DNA of 64,000 nucleotides, taken from positions 1 through 64,000 of the forward strand of contig JANXXH010000051.1 in assembly GCA_025350705.1 (NCBI GenBank). Direction: 5' to 3'. The stretch is from Gallionella sp. (GTDB lineage: Bacteria > Pseudomonadota > Gammaproteobacteria > Burkholderiales > Gallionellaceae). The notes beneath the pieces are model-generated. The model was not told the origin of the DNA and did no database searches. It saw only the letters and a list, made by a program, of their open reading frames with translations. Within the stretch, counting starts at the first letter, position 1; every line of letters begins with the position of its first letter. Both the position numbers and the translations under genes were made by a program. This document shows positions 1 to 9,357 of the stretch, in pieces.

Positions 1-402
1 ATCGGCAGCGAGCGCGGCCTGGTCGTGCCCATCATCCGCGATGCCGATAAATTATCTTTCGCGGACATCGAAAAACAGATCGCCGATTTCGGCGCGCGCG
101 CCAAGGTCGGCAAGCTGACGATGGAAGAACTCACCGGTGGCACGTTCAGCGTGTCCAACGGTGGGGTGTTCGGCTCGATGCTCTCCACGCCCATCATCAA
201 TCCGCCTCAATCAGCCATACTCGGTATTCACGCAACCAAGGACAGGGCAGTGGTTGAGAACGGACAGATCGTGGTCCGTCCGATGAACTATCTAGCGGTG
301 TCCTATGACCATCGCATCATTGATGGCCGGGAGGCGGTGCAGTTCCTCGTCACGATCAAGGAGGCACTGGAGTATCCGGGGAGGGTGTTGCTGGATTTGT
401 AG
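1..402 (+). CDS. odhB: Dihydrolipoamide succinyltransferase (E2 of 2-oxoglutarate dehydrogenase), 3' end only
   Basis: This is the C-terminal 133 residues of the E2 subunit, which transfers the succinyl group from lipoamide to CoA in the TCA cycle. The frame is open from base 1, so the lipoyl and E1/E3-binding domains lie outside the window; the GTG at 25 is internal. The catalytic-domain signatures [14 protein letters not shown] and [16 protein letters not shown] are visible, the latter with the active-site His and Asp of the acyltransferase (HxxxDG). The wording of the last motif favours the succinyltransferase over the pyruvate E2, but this is by family resemblance. A perfect GGGGGTGC/GCACCCCC stem begins at the stop codon (402-418). 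The gene reads away from the repeat nest that follows. Confidence 0.93.
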   Translation: MGSERGLVVPIIRDADKLSFADIEKQIADFGARAKVGKLTMEELTGGTFSVSNGGVFGSMLSTPIINPPQSAILGIHATKDRAVVENGQIVVRPMNYLAVSYDHRIIDGREAVQFLVTIKEALEYPGRVLLDL

Positions 403-413
403 GGGGTGCAGCA

Positions 414-464
414 CCCCCTCTCCCCTCGTGGGAGAGGGTTGGGGAGTGGGTTGGGGAGAGGGGG
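414..464. repeat. CCTCTCCC-type dispersed palindromic repeat
   Basis: A C-rich then G-rich hairpin (CCCTCTCCC ... GGGAGAGGG followed by more GGGGAG runs). Related copies lie at 1934-1970 and 39940-40000. It follows directly on the GGGGGTGC/GCACCCCC stem at the odhB stop. It is a non-coding REP-like element that may form a strong RNA hairpin, possibly ending odhB transcripts. Confidence 0.7.
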
Positions 465-476
465 CTGAACATAAGG

Positions 477-506
477 CCGTTCGCCCTGAGGTATCGAAGG
501 GTGAAT
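477..506. repeat. CCTGAG...TCGAAGG palindromic element, intergenic copy
   Basis: A short hairpin of the form TTCGCCCTGAG-gta-TCGAAGGGTGAA. It is the simplest copy of a family that recurs inside genes at 55565-55708 and, in degenerate form, at 57343-57592. The family core is CTGAG, a variable loop, then CGAAG. Confidence 0.7.
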
Positions 507-508
507 GA

Positions 509-783
509 CGAAAATCAAAACCGCCGGGGGTAGCCCGGCAGCTAGTCACTTTTTCTTGCTTCGCCAAAGAAAAAGTAACCAAAAAGAAGGCGACCCCGGT
601 TTGCCGCCCCTACGGGGTACCCTCGATCAGCCGCAAGCAAGCGGGGCTGCGCAACTCGACCTGGTGGGGCGCACACCCCGCGCCCCACTGCGGGACTCGA
701 ACAGTGCTCGCCTAAACCTCCGCTTCCTTGCATCTGATCAAGGCGGCGCACAGGGGATGAAAAGCTAAGAACCAAAACCGTAA
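509..783 (+). repeat. Long dispersed repeat, copy A (about 275 bp)
   Basis: It begins with AAAACCGCCGGGGGTAGCCC and ends with GCGGCGCACAGGGGA plus CCAAAACCGTAAA. A second copy in the opposite orientation is at 1690-1927. The ends are best conserved, including a hairpin CCGGGGGTAGCCCGG and the run AAAAAGTAACCAAAAAGAAG; the middle diverges. ORFs across it translate to low-complexity peptides of the kind often annotated as spurious hypothetical proteins in proteobacteria, so it is treated as non-coding. It lies immediately outside the unknown membrane protein gene at 853-1587. Confidence 0.75.
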
Positions 784-786
784 ATC

Positions 787-816
787 TGGTGGGTACAAAA
801 TCGTGCCCACCCTACC
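787..816. repeat. GGTGGG...CCCACC dispersed hairpin
   Basis: An inverted repeat GGTGGGTAC ... GTGCCCACC. A longer relative with two successive hairpins is found at 52848-52922. It lies between repeat copy A and the 3' end of the membrane protein gene, so it could act as a terminator-like structure for that gene. Confidence 0.5.
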
Positions 817-852
817 TGTCTTCTGAGTGGTCGAGCGCAACCACTTGTTGTT

Positions 853-1587
853 TCATATTGCCTCAATCATCTCTGCGATTATGTCTTTTTTTGTATACCC
901 GTCTATTACGCTCCATCCGGTGTGCACTGACCACATGAAGCCAGACAGCTGCTTAACATCGTCGTACTCGGATGACCAATTCCTATTCCGATAGAGAATC
1001 CGGGTAAGCCGTTTAAGGAAAGAAAAGACATCAGGATCGTCGACATCTATGACTGTCAGCGCATAGTGAACCTCCGTCATAAGAATTTCCAACTCAACGA
1101 CAAGCATCTTAACTAAGTGGTCATCTAATCCGTTTAGAACCGCATCCCAGCGCACTTGATCAGGGGAGACCTTCTCCTTAAAGTATTCTCTAAAAAAAGT
1201 TTGATCCTTTAGCCGGTGAAGCAATTCCAGATCGTAGGACTCCTGAAGAGCGGAGAAGAATATCGATAAGCACTCTTCCTTGAACAAGCCGTATTGCAAC
1301 GCGAGATTTCGGCGCACGCGCTTTCGCTTGGACTGCTCCGGAATCCAAACAATTAAGACATAGATAAACAGGCTGACGATGATTCCGACGCTGAGATTGA
1401 AAATAATTTCTTTGCCGTGTAGAAAAGGGGACAGCAATCCCACGGCGTCCATCGAGAATGGCATCGGATCACTGCTTGATTTTAACATTAGCATTGCACT
1501 CACCAAGAAGAGCACCCATAAGCCGAAGCTCAAAACCTTGTGACGGAACATCTTAGTGAAGCGATTCGGCTGAAACCTAACTTTCAA
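853..1587 (-). CDS. Unknown membrane protein with two N-terminal helices, flanked by inverted repeats
   Basis: A 244-residue protein not recognised as any family. Two hydrophobic segments are visible, at about residues 17-35 and 63-82. A charged, probably cytoplasmic region of about 160 residues follows, rich in Leu, Asp and Glu, and likely helical. The start is TTG at 1587, supported by a clear AGGAGG Shine-Dalgarno about seven bases upstream. Base composition is visibly AT-richer than the flanking genes, and the gene sits alone between two inverted copies of a long repeat (509-783 and 1690-1927). That arrangement suggests acquisition by transfer. No catalytic motif is apparent, and no function is proposed. 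Confidence is for it being a real gene. Confidence 0.7.
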   Translation of the reverse strand: MKVRFQPNRFTKMFRHKVLSFGLWVLFLVSAMLMLKSSSDPMPFSMDAVGLLSPFLHGKEIIFNLSVGIIVSLFIYVLIVWIPEQSKRKRVRRNLALQYGLFKEECLSIFFSALQESYDLELLHRLKDQTFFREYFKEKVSPDQVRWDAVLNGLDDHLVKMLVVELEILMTEVHYALTVIDVDDPDVFSFLKRLTRILYRNRNWSSEYDDVKQLSGFMWSVHTGWSVIDGYTKKDIIAEMIEAI

Positions 1588-1689
1588 GACAACCTCCTGG
1601 CCCTATCTACTAGTAACTCCAATGTACCGGGGTCGAATTGTATTGCCTATCTACCTCAGCATGTTGGGCAACTTGTTGCCCAACATGCT

Positions 1690-1927
1690 GGTTTACGGTT
1701 TTGGGTTTACCTTCCCCTGTGCGCCGCCGAGTCGCGCAGGCTGGTCAGGAGAAGTCGGCGAGGACTGTTTGAGCGCGTAGCGCGAGTTCCGCAGCCGCCT
1801 GACCAGAGGAGCAACGCAGGGCACCCACGCAGTGGGCGGCAAACCGGGGGCGATTTCTTTTGGTTACTTTTCTTGGCAAGACAAGAAAAGTAACTAGCTG
1901 CCGGGCTACCCCCGGCGGTTTTGACTT
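1690..1927 (-). repeat. Long dispersed repeat, copy B (inverted)
   Basis: Read on the minus strand this matches copy A at 509-783. It has the same AAAACCGCCGGGGGTAGCCC outer end, the same TTGCCGCCCAC... middle start, and the same GCGGCGCACAGGGGA inner end followed by CCAAAACCGTAAA. The two copies face each other across the membrane protein gene. It is non-coding by my reading. Confidence 0.75.
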
Positions 1928-1933
1928 GGTTTT

Positions 1934-1970
1934 CCCTCTCCCTAACCCTCTCCCCCAAGGGGCGAGGGGA
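1934..1970. repeat. CCTCTCCC-type dispersed repeat
   Basis: CCCTCTCCCTAACCCTCTCCC followed by a GGGGCGAGGGG arm. It is the counterpart of the copy at 414-464, so the order of elements is mirrored on either side of the membrane protein gene. Confidence 0.65.
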
Positions 1971-2011
1971 CTGTTGTGCCTTCGGCGGTTTTGTTTTTAA
2001 CTGGATGGCCG

Positions 2012-2060
2012 CACCTCGAAACTTCGCTACGCTCGTTTTCCCGCTTTCGCGGGAATGACG
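2012..2060. repeat. Dispersed repeat with CCCGC-TTTC-GCGGG hairpin
   Basis: It contains CTTCGCTACGCTCG and the hairpin CCCGCTTTCGCGGG followed by AATGACGG. This is a common REP-like unit in proteobacteria. It borders the 3' end of the DUF815 gene, and a related sequence appears inside murB (14956-15111). Confidence 0.55.
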
Positions 2061-2061
2061 G

Positions 2062-2913
2062 CTACTGCCGTCCTGCCCAATCCCTCGCAAACTGCCACCC
2101 CACCCTCCCACTCCTCGACCCCCTCTGTATCGTCCATTGCAACGCCGCCTGCCGTGCAGCCTCATCCATCTCACCCGTCAAACCAAAGTGCCGCAACCAA
2201 TGCGCGACGATCTCCAGATATTCATCCTGCATGAATGGATAGAACGACACCCACAAGCCAAAGCGTTCGGATAAAGAAATTTTTTCTTCGACGCTTTCCG
2301 CCGGATGGATTTCGTCGCCGACATATTTTGTCGCAAGATTATCCTGCATCGATTCCGGCATCAGGTGGCGGCGGTTGGAGGTGGCGTAGATCAGCAGGTT
2401 GTCGGAGAAGGCCACCAGCGAGCCGTCGAGTGCGGCCTTGAGCGCTTGGTAGCCCGGCTCGTCGGCGTTGAACGAGAGGTCGTCGCAATACAGGATGAAG
2501 CGCTCCGGCCTGCCCGACACCTGCGCGATGATGTGCGGCAGATCGGCCAGCGCGAGCTTGCCGACTTCGATCAGGCGCAGTCCCTCTGGTGCGTATTCGT
2601 TGAGCAGCGCCTTGACCAGCGATGACTTGCCGGTGCCGCGCGAGCCGGTGAGCAGCACGTTGTTGGCCGTGTGGCCTTGCACGAACTGTTTGGTATTCTG
2701 GTTGATGAGCTGTTTCTGCTTATCGATGGCCAGCAGATCGGTCAAGCCGATGCGGTGCGGGTGCGACACTGACACCAACCTGCCCTGTTCCCAGCGGAAC
2801 GCGTGTGCGGCCTCCCAATTCGGCGCACCTCCCGTTGCAAACTTGGGCAGTGTGCGCTCCAGCTTTTCCATCAAGCGATCGGCGCGGTCGAGAAAGCGGT
2901 CGAGTTTATCCAT
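2062..2913 (-). CDS. AAA+ family ATPase, DUF815
   Basis: A 283-residue P-loop protein of the DUF815 family, whose cellular role is not established. The Walker A motif GSRGTGKSS is at about residues 91-99. A Walker-B-like stretch FILYCDDLSF and a sensor-1-like YATSNRRHLMPE follow, as in AAA+ proteins. The N-terminal 60 residues are helical and charged. The gene is transcribed with argJ upstream, but a palindromic repeat of about 85 bp lies between them. In other betaproteobacteria this family is found beside argJ. The 3' end abuts a dispersed repeat. Confidence 0.85.
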   Translation of the reverse strand: MDKLDRFLDRADRLMEKLERTLPKFATGGAPNWEAAHAFRWEQGRLVSVSHPHRIGLTDLLAIDKQKQLINQNTKQFVQGHTANNVLLTGSRGTGKSSLVKALLNEYAPEGLRLIEVGKLALADLPHIIAQVSGRPERFILYCDDLSFNADEPGYQALKAALDGSLVAFSDNLLIYATSNRRHLMPESMQDNLATKYVGDEIHPAESVEEKISLSERFGLWVSFYPFMQDEYLEIVAHWLRHFGLTGEMDEAARQAALQWTIQRGSRSGRVGWQFARDWAGRQ

Positions 2914-2928
2914 AGGTCAAAACCTTTC

Positions 2929-3014
2929 AGCCACAGAGATCACAGAGACCACAGAGGAAAAACGACAGAGTCCACACCAGATTTTCTTTGTGCACTCTGT
3001 GATCTCTGTGGCTT
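2929..3014. repeat. CACAGAG palindromic repeat
   Basis: An inverted repeat whose arms are GCCACAGAGATCACAGAG and CTCTGTGATCTCTGTGGC, separated by about 50 bp. A more degenerate copy lies at 14522-14584. It sits in the gap between argJ and the DUF815 gene, and could fold into a long hairpin in mRNA. Confidence 0.75.
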
Positions 3015-3047
3015 ACACTGTATTTTTGAAAATGAATTTAACTACAA

Positions 3048-4292
3048 TCAACTTCTGTAACTCGCGTTGATCTTTACGTAGTCGTAAGAGAAGTCGCACG
3101 TCCACAACGTAGCCTTGGCCGCACCGCGATTCAACACGACGCGTATCGTGATGTCGCTTTGCTTCATCACGCGCCGCCCATCTTCTTCGCGGTAGCTCGC
3201 CGCGCGTCCGCCATTTTCGGCGACCAGCACATCGTCGAGATACAGCTTGAGCGCGGCGACATCCAGATCATCTACGCCTGCATAACCGATCGCGGCAAGG
3301 ATACGTCCCAGATTGGGATCGGAGGCGAAGAACGCGGTCTTGACCAGCGGTGAATGAGCGATAGCGTAGCCGATCTGTTTACACTCGGCTTCGCTCTTGC
3401 CGCTTTCGATTTGCACGGTGATGAATTTGGTCGCGCCTTCACCATCGCGCACGATGGCTTGCGCAAGATAGATCGCGACTTCGCTGATGGCTGCTTGCAA
3501 TGCCTTGGCGGATTTGCTGTCAGCAGCTTTCACTTCCGACAGAGAAGATTTTCCGGTGGCGATCAGCATCAGCGCGTCATTGGTGGAGGTGTCGCCGTCT
3601 ACGGTGATGCAGTTGAACGAACGGTTGGCGGCCTCGCTGACCATCGCTTGCAGCAGCGGTTGCGCGATGGCCGCATCGGTGGCGATATAACCGAGCATGG
3701 TCGCCATGTTCGGGTGGATCATGCCGGAACCTTTGGCGATGCCGGTGATAGTGATGGTCTTGCCATCTATAGTCACTTGTTTGGAGATCGCCTTGGCGAC
3801 GATGTCGGTGGTCATGATCGCTTGCGCGGCATCGAACCAGTTATCCGCGCGCATGTTGGTGACTGCGCCGGGCAAGCCTGCGGCGATCTTGGTCACCGGC
3901 AGCGGCTCCATGATGACGCCGGTGGAGAACGGTAATATTTGATTGGGCTTGCAGCCCAGCAGACCAGCCAATGCAGCGCAGGTGGTGCGTGCATCATTCA
4001 TACCTTGTTCGCCAGTGCCTGCATTGGCATTGCCGGTGTTGACCACGAGCGCGCGTATGCCGCTCGCGCCTATAACTGCCGCTTGGGCAAGATGCTCGCG
4101 CGCGACGATCACCGGTGCGGCGCAGAAACGATTTTTGGTGAACACGCCCGCTACCCGCGCACCCTCGCTTAACTGCATCACCAGCAGATCTTTGCGGTTC
4201 TCGCGCTTGATGTTCGCTTCGGCGATGCCCAAAGAAACGCCCGCAACGGGCAACAGCTGTGCCGCGACGGGCGGGGTTAAATTAACAGGCAT
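3048..4292 (-). CDS. argJ: Bifunctional ornithine acetyltransferase / N-acetylglutamate synthase
   Basis: ArgJ moves the acetyl group from N-acetylornithine to glutamate, giving ornithine and N-acetylglutamate, and so runs the cyclic arginine pathway in the cytoplasm. The protein has 414 residues, a normal length. The self-cleavage and nucleophile site is visible as [10 protein letters not shown], with Thr198 as the expected new N-terminus of the beta chain. The oxyanion-hole pattern STGVIME is at about 123-129. Substrate of the next acetylated step is handled by ArgB, encoded in this window at 38403. Whether it also makes acetylglutamate from acetyl-CoA cannot be told from sequence alone. 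Confidence 0.97.
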   Translation of the reverse strand: MPVNLTPPVAAQLLPVAGVSLGIAEANIKRENRKDLLVMQLSEGARVAGVFTKNRFCAAPVIVAREHLAQAAVIGASGIRALVVNTGNANAGTGEQGMNDARTTCAALAGLLGCKPNQILPFSTGVIMEPLPVTKIAAGLPGAVTNMRADNWFDAAQAIMTTDIVAKAISKQVTIDGKTITITGIAKGSGMIHPNMATMLGYIATDAAIAQPLLQAMVSEAANRSFNCITVDGDTSTNDALMLIATGKSSLSEVKAADSKSAKALQAAISEVAIYLAQAIVRDGEGATKFITVQIESGKSEAECKQIGYAIAHSPLVKTAFFASDPNLGRILAAIGYAGVDDLDVAALKLYLDDVLVAENGGRAASYREEDGRRVMKQSDITIRVVLNRGAAKATLWTCDFSYDYVKINASYRS

Positions 4293-4396
4293 AAGAATTG
4301 ATTCCTGATTTTATGAGTTGGCAGCTTGTAGCTGGTGGCGAGTAGCTTGTAGCAAAATCGGTTGGCTATCCGCTACACGCTACCAGCCCCCGCTGT

Positions 4397-4882
4397 CTAA
4401 TAGCGTCCGTGGGTACGGTAGATGTAATTGCTCAGCTCTGCGGATTGGCTGTTCACGCGCCGCACGATGCCGTGCACATTGCGCACCACGCCACGCATGA
4501 CTTTGTAGACGATCATCGGATGAGTGTTGATCAGCTTTTCGAAGTCGGCTCTTTTCAGGCACAGCACTTTGGTTTTGCCGACCGCGTAAAGCGTTGCGCT
4601 TATGTCGGAGGCCGCTCCGCCGACGAAGGTGATGATACCGGCCAAGTCGCCAGGCTTGAGCACATGGATGATGGAATTTTCACCGCCACTTTCAATCTTC
4701 ACCTCGATATCGCCATGTGCCAGAATGTACAGATTGTCCGTTTGCTTTTCCCCCGGCTGAACGATTATCTCGCCGGACTTGAAGTCCTGAACCTCGAACA
4801 GTCCTTCGATAATTTCCACTTCTGCATCACTCAACTCCTCGGTGATCGTTGAATTGCGCAGTGTATCCATCACTAATGACAT
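4397..4882 (-). CDS. Stand-alone cyclic-nucleotide-binding domain protein
   Basis: A 161-residue protein made almost entirely of one CRP-type cyclic-nucleotide-binding fold. The beta-roll pattern GEIIVQPGEKQTDNLYILAHGDIEV is followed by LKPGDLAG and a C-terminal helix. The usual phosphate-binding cassette is degenerate: the expected GE...RSA is replaced by GDLAGIITFVGGAASDISAT, so ligand binding is doubtful. There is no helix-turn-helix or other output domain, so it is not a normal transcription factor. It lies 18 bp downstream of secA and may be co-transcribed with it. It could be a partner subunit or a sensor; the function is not known. Confidence 0.8.
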   Translation of the reverse strand: MSLVMDTLRNSTITEELSDAEVEIIEGLFEVQDFKSGEIIVQPGEKQTDNLYILAHGDIEVKIESGGENSIIHVLKPGDLAGIITFVGGAASDISATLYAVGKTKVLCLKRADFEKLINTHPMIVYKVMRGVVRNVHGIVRRVNSQSAELSNYIYRTHGRY

Positions 4883-4900
4883 CTCATTCTCCTTCGCGTG

Positions 4901-7648
4901 TTAACTCAACCTGCCATGGCACTGTTTATATTTTTTGCCCGAACCGCACGGGCACGGATCGTTTCGTCCAACTTTCTGTTCATCGCGTACGAACGGTTTA
5001 TGCTCTTCTCCGGTTGACGAATCCTCGCTGGACATGGCCAAAGCCTCGTCATAATCCGCATGATGATACTGGACATTTCCCGGCGCGGGTGCCGCTTCTA
5101 TCGCTTCGACATCCGACTCGTTGTGCACTTGCACTGTCATCAATATTTGCGTCACTTCGAGTTTGATCGCGTCCAGCATCGCGGCGAACAGCTCGAATGC
5201 TTCGCGCTTGTATTCCTGCTTCGGATTTTTTTGGGCATATCCGCGCAGATGGATACCTTGGCGCAGATGATCCAATGCTGCCAGATGCTCGCGCCAATGC
5301 ACGTCCAGGCTTTGCAGCATCATCGCACGTTCGTAATGGTGCATGACTTCCGCGCTCACCGCTTCGACCTTAGACTGATATTGTTGATGAGCGCGCTCCC
5401 TGACGCGCTTGCGCAGCGCCGCTTCATTGAACTGCTTATCTTCATCCAACCATTTCACCAACGGCAATTCCAGACGGAACTCGGCAGCCAAAACCTTTTC
5501 CAGCGCGGGCACATCCCATTGCTCCTCCATGGAGTGCGGCGGAATGTACTGGTTGATGGTATTTTCCAGCACATCCTCGCGCATCGCCTGGATGGTCTCG
5601 GTGATATCCGCGCTTTCCAGCAACTCGCTGCGCTGCTGATAAATCACCTTGCGCTGGTCGTTGGCGACATCGTCATATTCAAGGATTTGTTTGCGCATGT
5701 CGAAGTTGCGCGCCTCCACTTTGCGTTGCGCATTCTCGATCGCGCGCGTCACCCAGCTATGTTCGATCGCCTCGCCTTCCGGCATCTTGAACTTGTTCAT
5801 GATCGCCGTGACCCGATCCGAAGCAAAGATGCGCAGCAATGGATCTTCCAGTGACAGGAAGAATCGGCTGGAACCCGGATCGCCCTGGCGGCCGGAACGC
5901 CCGCGCAACTGGTTGTCCACGCGGCGCGACTCATGGCGCTCGGTGCCGATGATATGCAGCCCACCGCTATCCAGCACCTGCTGGTGCAGTTGCTGCCACT
6001 CGGTTTTTAGCTGGGCGATTCGCTGCTCTTTGGCAACAGCTCCCAGGCTGGCATCTTCGCGTACCAGATCGATCTGTTTCTCGACATTGCCGCCCAACAC
6101 GATGTCCGTTCCGCGCCCTGCCATGTTGGTGGCGATGGTCACCATCTTCGGGCGTCCGGCCTGCGCGATGATCTCGGCTTCGCGCGCATGCTGCTTGGCA
6201 TTCAGCACTTGGTGCGGCAGTTTGTCCCGCTCCAGATACCCCGACAACAATTCTGAATTCTCGATCGATGTCGTGCCCACCAGCACCGGTTGCCCGCACT
6301 CGTAGCAATCTTTGATGTCTGCTATCACTGCCTGATATTTTTCCTTGGCAGTGAGGTATACCTTGTCCATCATATCCTTGCGTATCGTCGGACGATGCGG
6401 GGGGATGATCACGGTTTCCAGATTGTATATCTGCTGGAACTCATACGCCTCGGTATCCGCCGTGCCGGTCATGCCGGCCAGCTTGTTGTACATGCGGAAA
6501 TAATTCTGGAAGGTGATCGAGGCCAGCGTCTGATTCTCTTTCTGGATGGTCACGCTTTCTTTCGCTTCCACCGCCTGATGCAAGCCATCCGACCAGCGCC
6601 GACCCGACATCAGGCGACCGGTGAATTCATCCACGATCACCACTTCGCCATCTTGCACCACATATTGCTGATCGCGGTGAAACAGGTTGTGCGCGCGCAA
6701 TGCCGCATACAGATGATGGATCAGCGTAATGTTGGCGGGGTCATACAAACTGCCGCCTTCCGGCAACAGCCCGGCCTGGGTAAGGATGTTTTCCGCGTGT
6801 TCGTGGCCGGATTCGGTCAGCAGTATCTGATTGTTTTTCTCATCCACGCTGAAATCGCCGGGAGCTTCAGGCTCGCCTTCCCTGGGCTGATCCACTGTCG
6901 CCTGGCGCACCAGCTGCGGCACCAGTTTGTTGATGCGCACATAAATATCCACGTTATCTTCGGCCTGGCCGGAAATGATCAGCGGCGTGCGCGCCTCGTC
7001 AATCAGGATCGAATCCACCTCGTCCACGATGGCGTAGTTGAGACTGCGTTGATAACGCTCACTTGCCTGCGTCGCCATGTTGTCGCGCAGATAATCGAAG
7101 CCGAATTCGTTGTTGGTTCCGTAGGTAACGTCGGCAGCGTAAGCAGCCTGTTTGTTGGCCGACTCCATCTGCGACAGGATCACGCCCACAGATAAACCCA
7201 GAAAGCGATACAGCTTGCCCATCCATTCGGCATCGCGAGCCGCAAGATAATCGTTCACGGTGACGACATGCACGCCCTGGCCGGAGATCGCATTCAGATA
7301 AACCGGCAGCGTGGCCATCAGGGTCTTGCCTTCGCCGGTGCGCATCTCGGCGATCTTGCCATAATGCAGCACCATGCCGCCGATCAACTGTTCGTCGTAG
7401 TGACGCATCCCCAACGCGCGGGTGCTCGCTTCGCGTACCACGGCAAATGCTTCCGGCAGCAGCGCATCGAGCGATTCGCCCTGTGCAAATCGTTGCTTGA
7501 AACTAAAGGTTTGCTGGCGCAATGCCTCATCGCTTAACTTGGCGATTTCGGCTTCCAGTTTATTGATGGTTTGGGCGGTAGCGCGATATTGCTTGAGCAA
7601 GCGATCGTTGCGGCTACCGAAGATACTTTTCAGCACACTGGAAATCAT
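4901..7648 (-). CDS. secA: Preprotein translocase ATPase SecA
   Basis: SecA is the motor that drives unfolded preproteins through SecYEG at the inner membrane. The 915-residue length is normal. Walker A MRTGEGKT is at about 102-109, and the DEAD-type motif lies in [17 protein letters not shown]. The preprotein cross-linking and helicase-like second ATPase domains follow, with the arginine-finger region [11 protein letters not shown] and [11 protein letters not shown]. The C-terminus ends in the SEC-C zinc site [13 protein letters not shown], which binds SecB and lipids. A hairpin terminator upstream (7683-7717) separates it from the M23 peptidase gene, so it probably has its own promoter. Confidence 0.98.
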   Translation of the reverse strand: MISSVLKSIFGSRNDRLLKQYRATAQTINKLEAEIAKLSDEALRQQTFSFKQRFAQGESLDALLPEAFAVVREASTRALGMRHYDEQLIGGMVLHYGKIAEMRTGEGKTLMATLPVYLNAISGQGVHVVTVNDYLAARDAEWMGKLYRFLGLSVGVILSQMESANKQAAYAADVTYGTNNEFGFDYLRDNMATQASERYQRSLNYAIVDEVDSILIDEARTPLIISGQAEDNVDIYVRINKLVPQLVRQATVDQPREGEPEAPGDFSVDEKNNQILLTESGHEHAENILTQAGLLPEGGSLYDPANITLIHHLYAALRAHNLFHRDQQYVVQDGEVVIVDEFTGRLMSGRRWSDGLHQAVEAKESVTIQKENQTLASITFQNYFRMYNKLAGMTGTADTEAYEFQQIYNLETVIIPPHRPTIRKDMMDKVYLTAKEKYQAVIADIKDCYECGQPVLVGTTSIENSELLSGYLERDKLPHQVLNAKQHAREAEIIAQAGRPKMVTIATNMAGRGTDIVLGGNVEKQIDLVREDASLGAVAKEQRIAQLKTEWQQLHQQVLDSGGLHIIGTERHESRRVDNQLRGRSGRQGDPGSSRFFLSLEDPLLRIFASDRVTAIMNKFKMPEGEAIEHSWVTRAIENAQRKVEARNFDMRKQILEYDDVANDQRKVIYQQRSELLESADITETIQAMREDVLENTINQYIPPHSMEEQWDVPALEKVLAAEFRLELPLVKWLDEDKQFNEAALRKRVRERAHQQYQSKVEAVSAEVMHHYERAMMLQSLDVHWREHLAALDHLRQGIHLRGYAQKNPKQEYKREAFELFAAMLDAIKLEVTQILMTVQVHNESDVEAIEAAPAPGNVQYHHADYDEALAMSSEDSSTGEEHKPFVRDEQKVGRNDPCPCGSGKKYKQCHGRLS

Positions 7649-7682
7649 GTTGTTCCAAACTACAAATAAAAATTCCTGACTA

Positions 7683-7717
7683 CAAAAAATAATAAAGGGT
7701 GAGGCGATCCTTCACCC
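7683..7717 (-). terminator. Rho-independent terminator after the M23 peptidase gene
   Basis: On the minus strand GGGTGAAGG, a short loop and CCTCACCC are followed by TTTATTATTTTTTG. It is placed between the stop of the M23 peptidase gene and the start of secA. Confidence 0.7.
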
Positions 7718-7741
7718 CACCCTCACCAATATCCATCACTG

Positions 7742-8662
7742 TTAACTGGCGGCTTTTTCCAAAAAGCGCACGGGATTTTGAGCACTGCCTTTATAACGAA
7801 CCTCGAAGTGCAGGTGGTTGCCGGTGGAACGTCCGGTGCTTCCAACCTCGGCGATCTTCTCGCCGCGCCTCACCACTTGACCGACCTTTACGAACAATTT
7901 GGATGCATGTCCATAACGGGTGACGATGTCATTGCCATGATCGATCTCGACCATATTACCATACTGGGGATGCATGCTCGCGTAGGCAACCACACCTCCC
8001 GCCGAAGCATAGATCGGCGTTCCGACATCCGCCACAAAGTCCACTCCTTCGTGCATCGCATTGACGCCGGTGAAAGGATCTATACGCCAGCCAAAATTCG
8101 AGGAATAAAAGCCCGAGTGGACTGGCGGAATGGAGGGCAGCAACTTGCGGCTCAACTGGTTCTGTAGCAACATGGTTTCCAGTGCCAGCAACTTGTCGCT
8201 GCGGTCATTGACCACACGGCCCAATCTGTCCAGTTGCTGAGTCAAACCGTTCTCCGACATTTTCTGTTCAGGGAAAACCACCAGCGGACCGCCTCGTGCG
8301 GGCGGTTGGGAAAACTGGAATTCCTCCGGCTTCATTCCGGTCAGCTTGGCCAAGCGCGCACCAAGCGCATCCAGTCGCTGCACCTGCGCCTGCATCTGCC
8401 CGACCCTCACAGCCATGGCATCCAGACTGCTATGCAAATAAAATTGCTGCTTTTGTTGTTCGTCGTTCTGCACTTCGGATAACAAGGCGCGTATCTCATC
8501 GCTCAAGCCTTCTGGAGCAAATCGCACCAGCGCATATTGCAAGGTTAAAGCTGCACCGAGCATCAACCCTGACAACAACAACAACAACCCCGCCATTTGC
8601 CATCCACTCAGCGAAATGCTGCGGGTTTTTGCCAAGTGACTGGAAACTAGAATAATATTCAT
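7742..8662 (-). CDS. M23 family murein endopeptidase, membrane-anchored
   Basis: A 306-residue LytM-type zinc peptidase that should cut peptide cross-links in peptidoglycan in the periplasm. A single N-terminal transmembrane segment (about 22-44) is followed by a coiled-coil-like stretch (about 55-100). The C-terminal peptidase domain has the zinc ligands in HEGVDFVAD (H-x3-D) and HLHFEVR (HxH). Both core motifs are intact, so it is likely an active enzyme rather than an EnvC/NlpD-type activator. Its position between secA and the lpxC end of the dcw cluster fits a role in wall remodelling. It is terminated before secA and divergent from the DUF721 gene. Confidence 0.9.
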   Translation of the reverse strand: MNIILVSSHLAKTRSISLSGWQMAGLLLLLSGLMLGAALTLQYALVRFAPEGLSDEIRALLSEVQNDEQQKQQFYLHSSLDAMAVRVGQMQAQVQRLDALGARLAKLTGMKPEEFQFSQPPARGGPLVVFPEQKMSENGLTQQLDRLGRVVNDRSDKLLALETMLLQNQLSRKLLPSIPPVHSGFYSSNFGWRIDPFTGVNAMHEGVDFVADVGTPIYASAGGVVAYASMHPQYGNMVEIDHGNDIVTRYGHASKLFVKVGQVVRRGEKIAEVGSTGRSTGNHLHFEVRYKGSAQNPVRFLEKAAS

Positions 8663-8693
8663 GCTTCCCCCTTCTCAAGTAATCTAAAAATTT

Positions 8694-9125
8694 GTGGCAC
8701 AACATCTGAAAACATTGCTGAACGGCACTCAGGAGCTACAGCCGCTGCTGGCCAAAGTCCTATCTTTATCGGCCTTGCAACGGCATTTTATCAATGCCGC
8801 TCCGACTAATCTTGTGCAATCCAGCCAAGTACAGGTATTGGGACTGCAACTTGGCACACTCAGCGTAGCCGTTTCCAATGCCACTGTCGCTGCCAAATTA
8901 CGCCAACTTGCACCCGAACTGGTCGTTCAGATGCAGAACAGGGGCTGTGAGGTTAGCGGAATCCGCGTCAAGGTGCAAGTCTCCTTCGATCGCCTTCAAC
9001 CCAAACCGGCGCCGCATAAGCTGAGCAAGACAGCACAAAACGCGCTGAATGAACTCAGCCTGAACCTGAACGACGATTCACCGCTTAAGCTTGCGCTGAA
9101 AAAAATGACTCGTGCAAAAAGTTAG
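8694..9125 (+). CDS. DUF721 (DciA-like) protein
   Basis: A 143-residue protein with the DUF721 domain. Members called DciA load the replicative helicase DnaB in bacteria that lack DnaC. The N-terminal two-thirds shows the family pattern, LQRHFINAAPTNLVQSSQV followed by LQLGTLSVAVSNATVAAKLRQ, a KH-like fold. The C-terminal tail is Lys-rich and probably flexible. The start is GTG at 8694 with no clear Shine-Dalgarno, so the exact start is uncertain. It is divergent from the M23 gene and convergent with the small membrane gene at 9133. The helicase-loader role is by family only. Confidence 0.82.
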   Translation: MAQHLKTLLNGTQELQPLLAKVLSLSALQRHFINAAPTNLVQSSQVQVLGLQLGTLSVAVSNATVAAKLRQLAPELVVQMQNRGCEVSGIRVKVQVSFDRLQPKPAPHKLSKTAQNALNELSLNLNDDSPLKLALKKMTRAKS

Positions 9126-9132
9126 GCTGCCC

Positions 9133-9333
9133 CTATAAGATTGCAAGCCAGCCTACCAGCACATAGCGTTCCAGCACGAACAGCAGCGCAAAAACCAGCA
9201 ACGACAGCACCGTGAAACGAACTGTCTGCCAGGCAAATTCAAGATAGCGGCGATTGCGCGTAAACATATACATCCCGCCACTCAACACCAGCAGCAATAT
9301 CACCAGCACGATGAACAAACGCAGGATCAACAT
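9133..9333 (-). CDS. Small conserved two-helix membrane protein
   Basis: A 66-residue protein with two hydrophobic helices (about 3-25 and 40-62) joined by a basic loop FTRNRRYLEFAW, which predicts both ends on the same side. It starts only 24 bp downstream of the lpxC stop and reads in the same direction, so it is likely the last gene of the dcw-lpxC transcript. The length and position recur in related betaproteobacteria as I recall, but no function is known to me. Confidence 0.7.
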   Translation of the reverse strand: MLILRLFIVLVILLLVLSGGMYMFTRNRRYLEFAWQTVRFTVLSLLVFALLFVLERYVLVGWLAIL

Positions 9334-9357
9334 AAACCCGCCGTGCTCACCCTTTGA

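Noticed and set aside
505-768. An 87-residue open frame, and a 155-residue frame at 1707-2174 on the other strand
   Set aside because: Both are translations of the long dispersed repeat and REP-like units; such peptides turn up wherever the repeat occurs.
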